This document shows, piece after piece, positions 24,430 through 36,534 of a DNA stretch of 64,000 bases. How positions within the stretch are numbered: position 1 is the stretch's first letter; each line of letters starts with the position of its first letter. A model generated the notes under the pieces. The model searched no databases and had not been told where the DNA came from. It was given only the letters and a program-made list of their open reading frames with translations. The stretch comes from Castor canadensis (lineage: Eukaryota; Chordata; Mammalia; Rodentia; Castoridae). The DNA lies in the NCBI RefSeq assembly GCF_047511655.1, contig NC_133386.1:124367866-124431865 (forward strand), in the 5' to 3' direction. The position numbers and the translations under genes were made by a program.

Positions 24430-24500
24430 TGGCTCAAGTGGTAGAGCACTTGCCTACCAAGGGTGAGGCCCTGAGTTCAAAACCCCAGTAACTGCCAAAA
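24430..24500 (+). repeat. ID-like SINE inside the L1
   Basis: 'GTGGCTCAAGTGGTAGAGCA', 'CTTGCCTACCAAGGGTGAGG' and 'GAGTTCAAAACCCCAGTAAC' match the ID-like unit of this lineage. A/G-rich simple repeat follows as its tail. Confidence 0.85.
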
Positions 24501-24502
24501 GA

Positions 24503-24570
24503 AAGGGAGGGAGGAAGGAAGGAAGGGAGGGAGGGAGGGAGGAAGGGGAGGAAGGGGAGGAAGGAAAGAA
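24503..24570. repeat. (GGAA/GGGA)n purine-rich tract
   Basis: A nearly pure A/G run, probably expanded from the tail of the preceding SINE. Confidence 0.9.
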
Positions 24571-25599
24571 TTCTGTCATTTGAAGCAAAATGGATGGAAC
24601 TGGCAGACATTATGTTAAGTGAAATAAGCCAGAAACAAAAAGGCAAGTACTGCATATCTCTCTCATATGTGAAAACTAAAAGTAGAATAGTGATTACTAA
24701 GGACAGAGGAGGTTGTGAGGCCAGGAAAGGTGGGAAAAGGGTGGTTTTATTTGATTGGTACATACCTTATGCATATATGGAAATATAGACCTGAACCCCA
24801 TTTAAATGTATAATTAATGTGTGTTTAAAAAGAAATTCAGTGTCTATCATAGAACATACTGAAATGTCTGTTTTCCTCTCTCTGAATGGCAGGTTCCATC
24901 AGCTGTATGGATACTGGTCTTAGTGTCCCAGAAATTAGCATCCATTTTCCTCTTTAAACATGTCAAAATGTTCTAGACAGTGTATAATCAGACAGCATTT
25001 ATACCTTTTATATGACTGCTGCACTTCACAGATAGCAAACTCGAAATTTATTAGTTAAGTGATAAAGACTTGAACCTTTCAGTGTATTTCTCATATGAGT
25101 TCAAGTATTCATTAGACTCTTCATTTTCATGCAGATATTATAGATGAGTCTTTACCTCTTATTGATCTAAGACTATTCCATTCTGTATAAAATGCTTTTT
25201 TTTCTCTTCTGTGTGAAGTACTTCTAGCCTGAGGGTAACAAGATCATTTCTCTCCAGGAGACAGAACATGATGGAGCCAATGCATCTACTTTTCTAGAAA
25301 TATTTTTACAATGGCTCTTTGCTGTGAGCACTGATTGCAGTAGAAGCCAAGTTAAATGAGGTGTGCTATAATATAATAGATTTTTTTTATCTGTTAATAT
25401 ACAAGTAGTTTACATACCCTCTGCAAGACTCTCCCAGCACTGAACCATATAATACTGAAAGTAGCTCTTTTCATTTCTGTCCTCCACTAGGACTGAACAT
25501 TTCAAGGGCAGGATATATAAAAGCACTAAGTGATCGTAGGACATTATTCTAAATTCACATGATTACCATCCTTTCAAATTTAACACTGGTCAGGGTGTG

Positions 25600-25720
25600 A
25601 CAGTGAGGTGGCTATAAATTCCAAATCTGGGTTTGATTCTTCCTGGTACTGAATTTTGGGACAAGTTAGTTAATATTGCTAAGCCTTAGTCTTGTCTTCT
25701 ATAAAATACTATTGTTAACT
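25600..25720 (+). repeat. MIR-like relic
   Basis: The text 'aatctgggtttgattcttcc...gggacaagttagttaatattg...tctataaaat' follows the MIR core. It lies about 120 bp before the next exon. Confidence 0.45.
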
Positions 25721-25841
25721 GTCTCAAACATTTGGGAATTGTTCTTTTCAACCTTCCTCTAAAACATACATGATTTCCTTTTCATTGGATTATGACCATT
25801 CATTCAGAATTAAGTTCATATTTTTCTTCTTTTTCTACCAG

Positions 25842-25951
25842 GGCAAGCACTGTATACTTGATGTATCAGGAAATGCCATCAAGCGATTACAAGTTGCCCA
25901 GCTCTATCCCATCGCCATCTTCATAAAGCCCAAATCTCTGGAACCTCTGAT
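25842..25951 (+). CDS. DLG2: DLG2 exon, GK-like domain
   Basis: This 110-nt exon encodes [20 protein letters not shown], then [16 protein letters not shown] and two bases of Met. A long pyrimidine run and CAG end at 25841; GTAAGT follows at 25952. The segment forms the central beta-strand and following helix of the guanylate-kinase fold ([14 protein letters not shown]). [20 protein letters not shown] is the DLG2 spelling, whereas DLG1 reads [20 protein letters not shown]. Nothing unusual is seen in the frame. Confidence 0.97.
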
Positions 25952-26635
25952 GTAAGTAGAGGACACTGGAGGTCCACATCCAACTAAGTCCCTCTTCCAT
26001 ATTTCATGGCAAATTGTTAACAAGTCACAAGAGCTTACAAATAGGAAGCACCATGCCATCGTTGCTTTTTAAGCATTCCCTTTTTTAAAAAAAGATAGAT
26101 TAAAATTTTTGAGTCACTAAAGATGTCAGTAATTCTTTAAATGTTTTTACTATTTTTTTTAGCATTAAAAGAAATTTTGATTCTTAGTCAAGAATAGGAG
26201 AAGTAGGAAATAAACTCAAAAATTAACTTATCAACCCTGGGGAGGGGGTTCAGAAAGTAGATCTACTGTAAAAAAGTGGGGAAGAGGGATTGATCTAATA
26301 AAGGGAAATAATATTCGTGTCTTTTCTGGGAATGGGACAATGGATGGAGATTTTCTTGGAAGTCATGTGCCTCCTCTTATTGCTCCTTTTATGGTTCTTT
26401 CCAGGAGTTGCCTTGGTAATTGTGACACTGGAGGGTGTGTCTTTAGCATGCAGATAGAATTATAATGAAGTTACTGGTTGTCTGGCTGTCACTTTGGCAA
26501 TCATCTTACAGCCAACCAGTTTCAGCTAGCCCACCTGAAGAACATCCTGTCCTCAAATATAATCAGGATTAGGATGGGGTAGAATTCAGCTAGGTCACCT
26601 AGACAGTGCTCAGGGTAATAAATCCCCTCTTATTC

Positions 26636-27533
26636 TCACTCCTCATTCTTTTTTAAAAATTTTTTTATTAGGATGTATTCATTGCACAGGAGAAATTCAT
26701 TGTGACAATTCCAAATAGGCTTATATTGTACATTGATCAGATCCCCCCACCATCTCTCCCCTTGCACCCCTCTCGGCCCCACTTCAAGCAATTGCAGGAA
26801 GTTTCATTGTTCTAATTTATATAGGTATATGAAGTCCATCAACTAGGTTCCTTCACCTTAATCTCATTGGCTCACCCTCCTCCCTCCCACAAGTACCCAC
26901 ATAGTATTCTTTCATTATTAATTTCTAAGTCAATCAATGTTCAAAGGGGCTTCTTTATGTATTCCTACTGTGATTACACTTCACTTTGGTTCAACCCCTT
27001 CCATTACTCTCCCTTACCCCTTCCTTCCCACCCTCCTTTTTTCAACAGCTTTCAATACATATGATTATATCCTCTACCTTCATAGATGTTATGTTTTACA
27101 ATATGGTTGACGCTTTCTCTTTTCCTTTCCCTCCTTCCCCAAGTTCCACTGTTACAAGCATGTTCTACATGTGAGTTTGTATATGATCATGTTGGGTTTT
27201 GTGTATATGTTTATCTTTTGGAGCTATCTTCCACATATGAGAGAAAACATGCAGCCTTTGTCTTTCTGAGCCTAGCTTACTTCACTTAACATGGTATCCT
27301 CCAATTATATCCATTTACCTTCAAACCACATGGTTTCATTCTTCCTTATGGCTAAGTAAAGCACCATTGTGTATATAACACATTTTCTTGATCCATTCAT
27401 CAGTTGTAGGGCATCTGGTTGTTTCCATAGCTTGGCTATTATGAATAGTGCTGCAATAACCATCAGTGTGCAAGTGTCTCTACTGTATCATGATTTATGT
27501 TCCTTCTGATATATACCCATGTCACTCCTCATT
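26636..27533 (-). mobile_element. 5'-truncated LINE-1, antisense, with 12-bp target-site duplication
   Basis: The text from 26648 to 27521 is antisense L1 3' UTR followed by the end of ORF2 ('ATCCATTCATCAGTTGTAGG', 'TAGCTTGGCTATTATGAATA'). The word TCACTCCTCATT occurs at 26636-26647 and again at 27522-27533 exactly at the edges, marking the target-site duplication. A degraded T-rich start at 26648-26668 represents the poly(A) tail. It is a dead copy. Confidence 0.85.
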
Positions 27534-28759
27534 ATTGAGGATGCTGAAGAGTGACAGTCTGCCTTGTGTAATTTTTTTTTCAAGTTGAATTTGAGTGTGG
27601 TTAAAGGGCCCATTAGAGGAGTGAAAACTTTCCCTAGCTAATTTGAAATAGGCTTGGTTATTGCCTGGCCTTAGGCCTAACTGATTATACCCCTAAGTGC
27701 CTATCATTTGTAACTTTATGGCCTCCATCCTTTTACTCACAAAAAAAAAAAAAGCAAGCAGTTGAGGATGCATGGCCTGGAGAACAGAGAGAGCAGGAGA
27801 ACTTTTAGGAAGCAAAAAACAGGTAATGTTTGATAGGACCTCTTCGACTTTGTTTCATTTATCAAGTATCTTGGGCAAAGATGGCTGCAGGTTCATTACT
27901 GAGTTGGGTTGCCTTTTCTAAAAGCCTATAGGCTCCTTTTATGTCTCCACTAGTGTTTATGTAAAGATAATGTCTATCAGTGCTTCTGGACAATAACCTT
28001 AAAAAGAAGACAGATATTTAATCCTTAAATAGCAGGAGCATTATAAATCACAGGGCAGAGCATAGAAAGGAACACAGCCAGACCAGAGACCAAATGAAGG
28101 TGTATCTATGCTCCTATGCAAACACTGTGCCATTAAACACCACAGGCATTTACGTACAACTTCTGTTATAGGTCCAGAGTCCTGGGATCTCACTTCTACT
28201 TTGTAGGCCTAAAGATCTTTGCATTCACTAATGTTTCTTGATTTTTACTTTTATATTTCACAAGTTACTTGTTTTGTTTTATCTTCGTGCTTTGTTTTTG
28301 TTGTTGTTTTGTGGGAAGTTTGGTTTGGTTTGGGGTTTTTTTGTGTGTTGTTTTATTTCAGTTTTGTTTTGTTTTTCAAATGGCAGGAAGTGATCATCTT
28401 TGAATTTTGTCTCTTACTTTTGAGAACAGTTCTTGAAACTGTATGGGTTTTTTTGTTTTGTTGTTTTTTTATAGAGTCTAAAATGAACATTTTAGATTTT
28501 TTCCCCTGGCATTTTACTTGGTTATATAATAGAGTATTGTTTTCCTTAATGAAAACTTGACATAGATACACTACTGTTCTTAATATTTCTCTTAGTGACA
28601 TGACAGTAAAACACCTCTAACTCCATATCTGTGTGCATTTATGAACAAGGGGAGAATACATGACCCAGACTTCTTTAAGGACTTCAAAATATCTTCATTC
28701 AAAAATCAGTAAACAAATTGTGCAGATATTCATGATCTGACTATAATGTCACTGTAGGC

Positions 28760-29346
28760 AACTCCCATCCAAAAGTAAAGCTACAACAGGTATATGTATA
28801 GTGAGAGAACAGAGTGGATTAGTGGGTCTGAGGGTACAACAGGAGGCAGGAGAGGGAGAGAAAATGTTAGAGAATGAAAAATATTGAAACAACCCATCTG
28901 TATATGAATACAACATAGCAGAATGTACTGTAAGTTGCTGAATATTAGGGGAGCATGGTGATAGAGAAAGTGTAAGTAATGGGGGAGTTATTTTGATGAA
29001 AGCACAATATAAACAGGCCTGAAGTAGAAAGGTGAAACCCTCCTTTCACTATCAATATATACTTTTTTTAAAAATGAAGGACAGGAAGGAAAAACAGTTT
29101 TTTTCCAGATGCAGGTACCAGTGGGAGGGGTGGGCACAAGGAAAGGGGGAATAAGGGTGAATATTGTGGATGTATTTTGTATTCATGTATGAAAATAGAA
29201 GAATGAAACCTGTTGAGATTGTTCTAAGATAGGAGGATGGGGGGAAGAGGGAGATGATGGAGGGGGTAAATCTAAGATACATTGTAAGCACATATGTAAA
29301 TATCACAATGTATCCCCCCTGTGCAACTGTTATGTGCTAATAAAAA
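28760..29346 (+). mobile_element. LINE-1 3' UTR fragment
   Basis: A purine-rich tract (about 28800-28870), then 'GATGGAGGGGGTAAATCTAA' and a final 'ATGTGCTAATAAAAA' resemble a rodent L1 3' end in sense direction. It shows no useful coding sequence. The 5' edge is uncertain. Confidence 0.55.
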
Positions 29347-29439
29347 GTAGATAATGGTAGCAGAGTAAAATGGACACAAATGGAGGCTTGGAAACAGGTC
29401 GGGCTAAGTTTGGTTCTTTGCTTTTCCAGTGATCAGTTA

Positions 29440-29595
29440 TGTAACCTTGGGAAAATCGCTTGACCTCCCTAAGATTTATTTCCTCACCTCCAAAATTACC
29501 TCAAAATACCTCATAGATCCAAGGTTAAACAAGTTCATGAATATAAAGTTCTTCATACTTGTTGGTACTTAGTAAATGCTCAATAAATAATAGTT
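29440..29595 (+). repeat. MIR-like relic
   Basis: The text 'ttatgtaaccttgggaaaat' ... 'ggtacttagtaaatgctcaa' follows the MIR core and 3' end. Confidence 0.5.
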
Positions 29596-30139
29596 AATAT
29601 AAAAAACATAATATTCCTTTATTATAAAATATTGATACAATTTTGTCATTATAAAACATATAAAGAGTTTCCAAGAAAGTGCAAGAGATAATGCCAGTGT
29701 GTCTGTTACAAGAATCTTACTTAAATACTGCCTCCATTTAGATCTCGACAGTGTGTTCACAGGGGGTCCAGGAGTGAACAACAGAGTACACACTGGAAAA
29801 GTGTTTATGGAAAATCTGTAAAAATATTTAATCCCAGAGGTGACCACAGATATTTGCCAAGGATATTAACAAACTATTGTGGTCTCCTCTGAGGAAGAAG
29901 CAAAGTGAACCACAGTAGCTGAAATGGAAACCTTAGAGAATGAAGTTAAGTAAATAGTTGATCTCTGGGGAAACCGCCAGGAACATAGCTCCAAAGCATA
30001 ATATATTCCCAAATACAAAAGACAGACAAGGACTTTTAACCAATATAAGGAAATAAAATTGGGAGGTCACTGTCATACCTTTAGCCCGATGAATTTAGAT
30101 ATTATACTGTGAAGAAATTTTCCAATAGTCACCACATGG

Positions 30140-30475
30140 AAAATGTGTGCTGGGCTGCATGGAGGGAGGACATACCTATAGTTCCAGTTCCCAGTTCAGG
30201 AGCTAGAGATGGGAAGGACTGCAGTTTGAGGCCAACCCTGGGCAAAAACAGTTAGCAAGACTCCCATCTCAACCAATAAGCCAGATATGTTTAAGAGCTT
30301 ATAATGCCAGCTATGTGGCAGGTATCAGTGGGAGGATCATGATCCAAGAGCAGCCCTGGGCAAAAACATGAAACCCTACCCAAAAAGTAACTAAAGCAGA
30401 AAGGGCTGGGAGTGTGGTCGAAATGGTGGAGCACCTTCCTAGAAAACCCAAGGCCCTGGCTTCAAACCTTAATAA
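30140..30475 (+). repeat. Composite SINE (B1-like dimer plus ID-like unit)
   Basis: Two diverged B1-like units end at 'CCCATCTCAACCAATAAGCC' (near 30265) and 'GTAACTAAAGCAGAAAGGG' (near 30387). An ID-like unit follows ('GGTGGAGCACCTTCCTAG'). It has the same layout as the element at 11934. Confidence 0.65.
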
Positions 30476-31439
30476 TGTGCTTAATTTATCCTTCTGTAGG
30501 CCACTGTGTTGGACATTGCATAAAGTGAGTTAAGCAATCACAAATACTGTTATGTAAAGATGATTTCTAATCTGTAACAAGCCTCACAAATATTACAAGT
30601 AGTGCTAACATTAAGAGTAGGAAAATGGCTCTGGCCTCTTAAGAACAGCATCCTAGAAGCCTATTTCAGAAATAGAAGCTAGGCTCACAAGGTGACCATG
30701 CAATGGGGTAGAGGGCTTCCTTGGGAAGTATAAGGCCTGAGGGAGCAACAGCCATGGCACATGTGGCCGAGTATGACAATGGAAGACAGTCCCATCTGGT
30801 GCTCAGTCGGAGAAGGTCTACTTCCTTCCACAAATATCAGATGACTTATTTAGTTTGGCTTTAGGGCACTGTCACAGTTACTTATCACCAAGGAAAATGA
30901 AGCATCCCAAAGGCTGAATAGTAAGCATACTGAACACAATGAGCACAGTGAGTCTGACATCGCCTGCTGCAGTCAGACCAATGTGATCCCATTACTAAAT
31001 GCTGCCATGTTTATGGTTCACTCATTTCTGGGGCTTTTTACTTCACAAGCAATGCTGGCATGAATTGCCCATTCCCCGGGAAGGAGTGACTGCTCGGTCA
31101 GCTGGAACAAAAGCATGGCAGCTGTCACATTCAGGCATTGATAACACCCTCGCACACATTATTTCTCAAGTGCAAATCCACATCAAACCACGGAGCTTAT
31201 TAATGCATACATAGCTGACTGTTCAGATGAGCGTAAAATCAAGGGCATGTACTTTTTATATCGTGCCGCCACCTAACTTGTTCCCTGACTCCCCAGCAGT
31301 GAGAGGCTTCCCCACATCTCTTCGCCCTGCCACCTCCGATCTCTTTCTACCTCCTTGCTCCATGATGTGCTGCTTACTTCTGCCTTTGTGTGTAATTATA
31401 CACAAAGTTAGCCTTTGTTCGGCTAACTTCCCATTTAAT

Positions 31440-31545
31440 CATTCATGTATATTCACTCAATAATCACTGAATTGAGCTTCATGCCACATGTAAATGAGTA
31501 AGTCATGGCTTTTGCCCTCCAAGAACTTGCAGATTAGGCAAGCAG
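31440..31545. repeat. L2-like relic
   Basis: The text 'attcactcaataatcactga' ... 'ttgccctccaagaacttgc' follows the common ancient LINE 3' motif. Confidence 0.4.
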
Positions 31546-32466
31546 ACAAAAAAATTCCCCCATTAGAGGAGAACAACCTAAAGCAAGTTTCTGCTACAGT
31601 AAGCGGAAAGAGAATTCAGGAAAACAAATCGAGTATCATGAACCAAGCAAGTCAAAGGAGATCGAGAATTACATGTGTGGAAAATCATCATCTCTCTCTC
31701 GAATTATCTCTTGGTCTAGCCCAGCATCTTCTGCACCCAAGAATGACATCCACTTATAGCTTCTGTGGATAGGACTTTTGGGGACAAGAGTTCAGGAAAC
31801 TCTTACTTTATGTTGCAGCTCTCTGTTACATCCAAAACCATGTTAATTTCTAACTTCAGGGGGTGTTTGGTTTTTAATACAAAGAATTCTGTTTCAAAAG
31901 TCTTAGTATAATAGGAAGTCTCATTGACTAGGGTTTAAAAAAATTATTTGAGTTCTTACCCCAGATTGGTCTATTAAGTGTACAGACTAGGGAAGTTCTT
32001 TCATTATTTCTGGTCTCCATGATCTGTGCTGGAAAGGGACTGACTAAGCCAGGTGTTCCAGGTCCAGATCTCTAGCATCTTAACTGACACACAAGGCAGT
32101 GACACCTTCAGAAATTCTGCATGTACCTGTGATGTATCCTGGTGGATCAACCAAAATCTCTCTGCATTTGGCTGACCTTTTTTATAATACCTGGAGAACA
32201 TGGGAGGATAAAACTACCATTGGTTAAGCATTAGTAAATTTTAGAGAGAGTTCAGATTTTCAGTTCTCCCCTACCTTGATTTGTCCTTGAGACTAGGCCA
32301 GGTTTAAAAAAAAACTTACAATGATTAAGCAACATTTATATACAGTTAATGATAAACCAATGGTTGACAAACTGATAAAAAGAAAAAGACAGATAGTCCT
32401 AGGCATAATTGCTTTATAGCCCATTGTCCTATCAGAACAAAAACAAAGTAAGCATCTGAGTTTCTT

Positions 32467-32472
<6 letters not shown>

Positions 32473-32509
<37 letters not shown>

Positions 32510-32514
32510 GTGTG
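32473..32514. repeat. (TG)n microsatellite
   Basis: About 20 TG units with one TGCG interruption, located at the edge of an antisense L1 relic. Confidence 0.95.
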
Positions 32515-32990
32515 TATTAATTGACACATAGTAATTACACACATTTATAGACTATGGTATAATTTCAGTACATGAATATAATGTATACTGATCAGATCAG
32601 AGTTATTGGCATATATATCACCTCATGCATATTTCATTTCTTTTTTTGTTGGGAACATTTAAATCCCCTCTACTAGCTATTTTGAAATACTCAATTAACT
32701 GTCACCAACCATAGTTATCCTGTTATCCAACTGCACCCTGTACCTGTAAATCATACTAGAAATTCTTTTATACCAAGTTCATCTATTCTGGCTCACTATT
32801 TGACCAAATTATGTGATTACTGTCTATTTGAAAACATTTTAGTACCAGCGATTTTATTAGCATATGTTAATTTACAAAGGGGTTCCATTGTGATATTTCC
32901 ATATATCATATTTCAGTCCTTCAGCAGGTCCTTCAGCTGTCATTTGGTTATAAAAACAGGAAGCCCAGAGCTCCTATTGCTATAGGCATG
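32515..32990 (-). repeat. L1 3' UTR relics, antisense
   Basis: The text 'GTTGGGAACATTTAAATCCC' with 'CTACTAGCTATTTTGAAATA' near 32650 is characteristic antisense L1 3' UTR sequence. A second stretch near 32820-32920 may belong to another L1 3' end. Confidence 0.6.
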
Positions 32991-33804
32991 CCTTGACACT
33001 TACAGAAGCTGAGGAGCAAGAGCTGCAGCATACCTTTCTGCCAGGAGAGACACATGGGCCGAAGGGCTCTGCCCTATTTTCTATAATTCTTTAGAAGCAC
33101 TTTGTGTTTTTCCACTCCACATGTTCCCTGATGCACACTGACAATGAACAGCAACCCTTAAGGAGGACGAGGGAAGAAATCAAAGCCTTTTGCAAGGTCG
33201 AGACTCACGAACGGTCAAGCCTACCTCTCTCAGATATGATGAGACCCCAACAAGGCAAGATATACTTTCCCTTCCCTCCATCTCCCCTGCCTCTGACCAC
33301 CTGGAAGATTTTCTTCAGTTCTATGTCCCACATTTAAGAGCAGCTGAAATGTACCAAAATAGGTCAAATGAAGGATGGTCAAAAGTTTGGATTTAGAACT
33401 CATTTCCAGATGAAAGAAGTAGGATAATTTATTCTAAAGAAGTAGATGCCTCAATGGACACTCAGGCACTTCATTTAAGTACCCTAGGGCCAGCCCTGGA
33501 GAAAGGTTAGCCCTACTCTAGAAACTGCAGGGGACAGAACAGGGACAAGCCACTACAAAACATGAGGAGACAGGCTCTGCTTCCATCCAATGCGAGGCCA
33601 AGAGCATGCCCTCATCAACAGTGAGCTCCCTGGCAGGAAGCCCTGGATGAAATTAGTCCAGAAAAGACAGGTCAAAAACAAAGACTAGGTAACTACTACT
33701 AAGATTAAATTGTGCTTCCTGCAGCGTTCTCTGCCATGCATTTTAAGTTTTCAGGATTTGGTATATTTGCTTTGTGTTCTAATACCAAGCCTTCATTTTC
33801 CCAG

Positions 33805-33896
33805 GGAGATGAATAAGCGTCTAACAGAGGAACAAGCCAAGAAAACCTACGATCGAGCAATTAAACTAGAACAAGAATTTGGAGAATATTTTACAG
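33805..33896 (+). CDS. DLG2: DLG2 exon, C-terminal GK-like helices
   Basis: This 92-nt exon completes the Met split with the previous exon and encodes [30 protein letters not shown] and one base of Ala. It is bounded by CAG ending 33804 and GTAAGT at 33897. The highly charged helices cover the C-terminal side of the guanylate-kinase fold. [20 protein letters not shown] is typical of DLG2; DLG1 has [20 protein letters not shown]. The following intron is a phase-1 intron and joins to the terminal exon without loss of frame. Confidence 0.97.
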
Positions 33897-35713
33897 GTAA
33901 GTTCCCTTACTTTGGTATTTGAGAAAGGAGATAAACCATCTAACATTTGGCTTAGAGAGGGCTCCAGGCCTGGTATACCTGAGCCCTAAAATCTCCCTGC
34001 TGAGAATTCCTAATACTATTTTACGCATAGTAAGGGTTCTCTGCTTCAGCCATTTGATTTACAACTCTAGGTTCTCTCTTCTCTGAGTGCAGCTGCAGTC
34101 ACTCCCAGGTTCCAGGTGGCCCTATCGAATGCCATGAGAGGCAGGCGCCCCTGAGCTTTCTCCAGCTATTAAGGAGATTTTCAGCATTGATACCTCATTA
34201 AGCTATCACTCTGATAGCATCAGAAAACTTGAAAAAGAAACTTTTCAGGCTCAAAATAGGCAATGGCCATGCAGTTACTCTTTGGTTTTTGTTTGGTTTA
34301 GTTTTCCTTTTATGGTGCTGGGGATCAAACCCAGGGCCTTGGTGCATGCTAGGCAAGTGATCTACCCCAAGTCACCCTCCCAACCCCTATAGAAGTTATT
34401 CTTCAAGATCAGTCTCCAGTCCTCCACTCTCTGTCTAGACTCCATCAGCAGCACTTGAACAACACACTTGGAACCCTTTCCTGTGTTTTATTTAATTCTG
34501 TATCCTCAATGTAAACCCTTTTTTTTTTTCTTTTTAAATTTCTTTGGAAACATGAAGTTAGGAGACTAGCAAAAGAATTCCTTCCCTCTGGATATCCTGA
34601 GTTCTCTGCTCTTTTATATTTTCATGATTAAATCCACAGAACAACCAGAACTGGTAGAATTGACCTTATAACTGATTCTCAATGGTTTAAAAATAATAAC
34701 TGTCCTCCTGAATTACCTGGTGTGAAATTAGATGTTTTATTTTTTATCATATAAGAATACAGAAAGTGCCAGTAACATGGCAGTTGGAAAATATTTTTAA
34801 TAGGATAATATTAGGTAAAGTTTCTGTCAATAACTGAAATGTGAGTTAGGTTTAATCCTAAAAGACCATCCAATAAGAAAATCAAATCATTTTTACCAGT
34901 GTTTCATTTTCAGGAATAAAACATTATAATTAGTATACTCTGAGATTATTTTTGAAGATCTAAACTGTATTTCAGTAGCAATTTATTTTGAATCCTTGGT
35001 GTATATGGATAGTACTGATGTGTTTTGGAAATTTCGCTACCAGATAGCTTTTGTTCAAAGGAAATAAAATCTACTTAAATCTACTCGGAGTGACCTAGTT
35101 AAGTAATGTACAGTTTAACTATATATCTTTCCTCTTATTTATGTTTCTTATAAGTAGTGGCTATCAGGTGTTCTCAGTATAAATAGCCCTATATGGTAAG
35201 CTCTTAATTTACCACATTACCTAGAGAATAATTGGGGTTTCCTATTAGGGGTTAGGGCAGTTAATGTTTCCTCCAAAGTCTTCATTATGTCCTCATCTAA
35301 AATACCTGAATTTCTCTCTCAGCTAAAATAAATATAGAGACTATAAAGCCAGATTTTTTTTTTTTTTTTTGCAAAACATGGAATTCAATCTGAAAGTCAA
35401 TCAACTGCAGTGCCTGGCTCTGAGTAGGCTCCCATAAAAGACTTGTTAAATAAATGAATGATTTATTGTCAGAATTAAAGATTGCATGTATTTATTACTG
35501 ATCTAGGACATGCATTGAAAGCAGTTTTTTTTTTTAAATATTGATGTGACCTTGCTCATGTGAATTTTCTGTTTTTACTACTGAAAGTGATACTAAGCTT
35601 CCTGAGGGTTTGTTTGTCACTGACTCCAGCTTCTGTCCGTGAGTGATGAGTGTTCTGTTCCCTTACCCCCAGGGAATGATTCTTAACTCCAGACATGTTC
35701 CCTTTTGTTACAG
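33897..35713 (+). other. DLG2: Last DLG2 intron
   Basis: This 1.8-kb intron runs from GTAAGT to TTACAG. It contains one antisense ID-like SINE (34310-34390) and T runs near 34520, 35350 and 35530. No other feature is supported. Confidence 0.8.
34310..34390 (-). repeat. ID-like SINE, antisense
   Basis: 'GGTGCTGGGGATCAAACCCA' and 'GGGCCTTGGTGCATGCTAGG' are the reverse complement of an ID element. The preceding T-rich run is its tail. Confidence 0.75.
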
Positions 35714-35820
35714 CTATTGTCCAAGGAGACACCTTAGAGGATATATATAACCAATGCAAGCTTGTCATTGAAGAGCAGTCTGGGCCTTTCATCTGGATTC
35801 CCTCAAAGGAAAAGTTATAA
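35714..35820 (+). CDS. DLG2: DLG2 terminal coding exon (C-terminus and stop)
   Basis: The coding part is 107 nt. It completes Ala and encodes [20 protein letters not shown], then [14 protein letters not shown] and a TAA stop at 35818-35820. The acceptor is TTACAG ending at 35713. The C-terminus IWIPSKEKL marks DLG2: DLG1 ends IWVPAKEKL and DLG4 ends IWVPARERL. From the exon at 6412 to this stop the window encodes 244 residues, or 258 with the 42-nt cassette and 226 with the short alternative exon in place of the long one, all without any frameshift. The gene is therefore intact in this part. PSD-93 is a neuronal scaffold at excitatory synapses and at potassium-channel clusters; that role is family knowledge. 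Confidence 0.98.
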
Positions 35821-36528
35821 ACTAGCTACTGCGCCTCTGACAACGACAGAAGAGCATTTAGAAGAACAAAATATATATAATATTCTACTTGGAGGCTTTT
35901 ATGTTTTTGTTGCATTTATGTTTTTGCAGTCAATGTGAATTCTTATGAATGTACAACACAAACTGTGTGAAGCCATGAAGGAAGCGGAGGGGCCAAATGG
36001 TAGGACAGAAAAGACATTGCAGTATGCAGGAAGGCTTTGGTTTGTTCAGAGTACCAGGTGTAGGGATGAACCTCTGACAGGCTTTCTGCCCAGAAGACGG
36101 GCAGCCTCCTCACCCCGGCAGATGTCCAGAGCTGATTTAGCTGCTGAGCTCTCTGTGTTTTTTTGCTTTAAAAGAAAAGTTGGCAGCACTCGAACCTCAC
36201 CAACCTTCCCATTACCCACATCTGTAATTGGTACACTTCGAATTTTATAACTATGCACATCCTTTGATTTCTTAACAAGCAAAGAAAATAAAGAAGGGAA
36301 AAAGAAAGGAGTCCCTTTGGAGATGGCATACTATCAGGGAAGGATAATTGTGTAGTTTCTTTGACTGGCATCTGCAAAGATGAGCATTTCATAAAATTCA
36401 CAAGTGTATTGAGGACTAACCTTACTGAGAGGAGGGGATTCCACCTGGGATTAGCTTTATGATTGTTGATTGTCTATTTTGCCATTTATAAACTGAAAGA
36501 AGGCACTAAAGATGAGAATAATTTATAC

Positions 36529-36534
36529 AATAAA
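36529..36534 (+). terminator. DLG2: Candidate proximal polyadenylation signal
   Basis: AATAAA lies about 710 bases after the stop; another AATAAA lies at 36287-36292. Downstream T-rich sequence is modest. Use would give a short UTR. This is only a motif match. Confidence 0.3.

Larger units (their letters stand above)
21800..24835 (+). mobile_element. LINE-1 fragment (ORF2 part and 3' end), defective
   Basis: The text reads as decayed L1 ORF2 in order: 'AAATCAGAGGTACAAAGGGA' near 21860, 'CCATGGTCAAGTTAGTTTCA' near 22512, 'ACCTCAACATATTAAAAGC' near 22708, 'GGCCAATAGAAAAGACCCG' near 23480, and the terminal 'GTATTACTCAGCC' near 24402. Many stops and frameshifts interrupt it. It is interrupted by a B1-like SINE (22326), a (CA)n run (23829) and an ID-like SINE with a (GGAA)n tail (24430-24570). 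No working reverse transcriptase remains. Confidence 0.85.
21480..25841 (+). other. DLG2: DLG2 intron hosting a large sense L1 fragment
   Basis: This intron starts with GTATGT and ends TACCAG. Most of 21800-24835 is a 5'-truncated LINE-1 in the gene's own direction. The remainder holds a MIR-like relic at 25600. No other gene-like sequence was seen at 24835-25600. Confidence 0.75.
25952..33804 (+). other. DLG2: DLG2 intron with L1 and SINE insertions
   Basis: This 7.9-kb intron begins GTAAGT and ends TTCCCAG. It holds an antisense L1 3' end with target-site duplication (26636-27533), a sense L1 3' UTR (28760-29346), a MIR-like relic (29440), a composite SINE (30140), an L2-like relic (31440), a (TG)n run (32473) and an antisense L1 relic (32515-32990). 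T/G-rich low-complexity sequence fills 28260-28480. The rest is AT-rich with nothing recognised. Confidence 0.75.
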
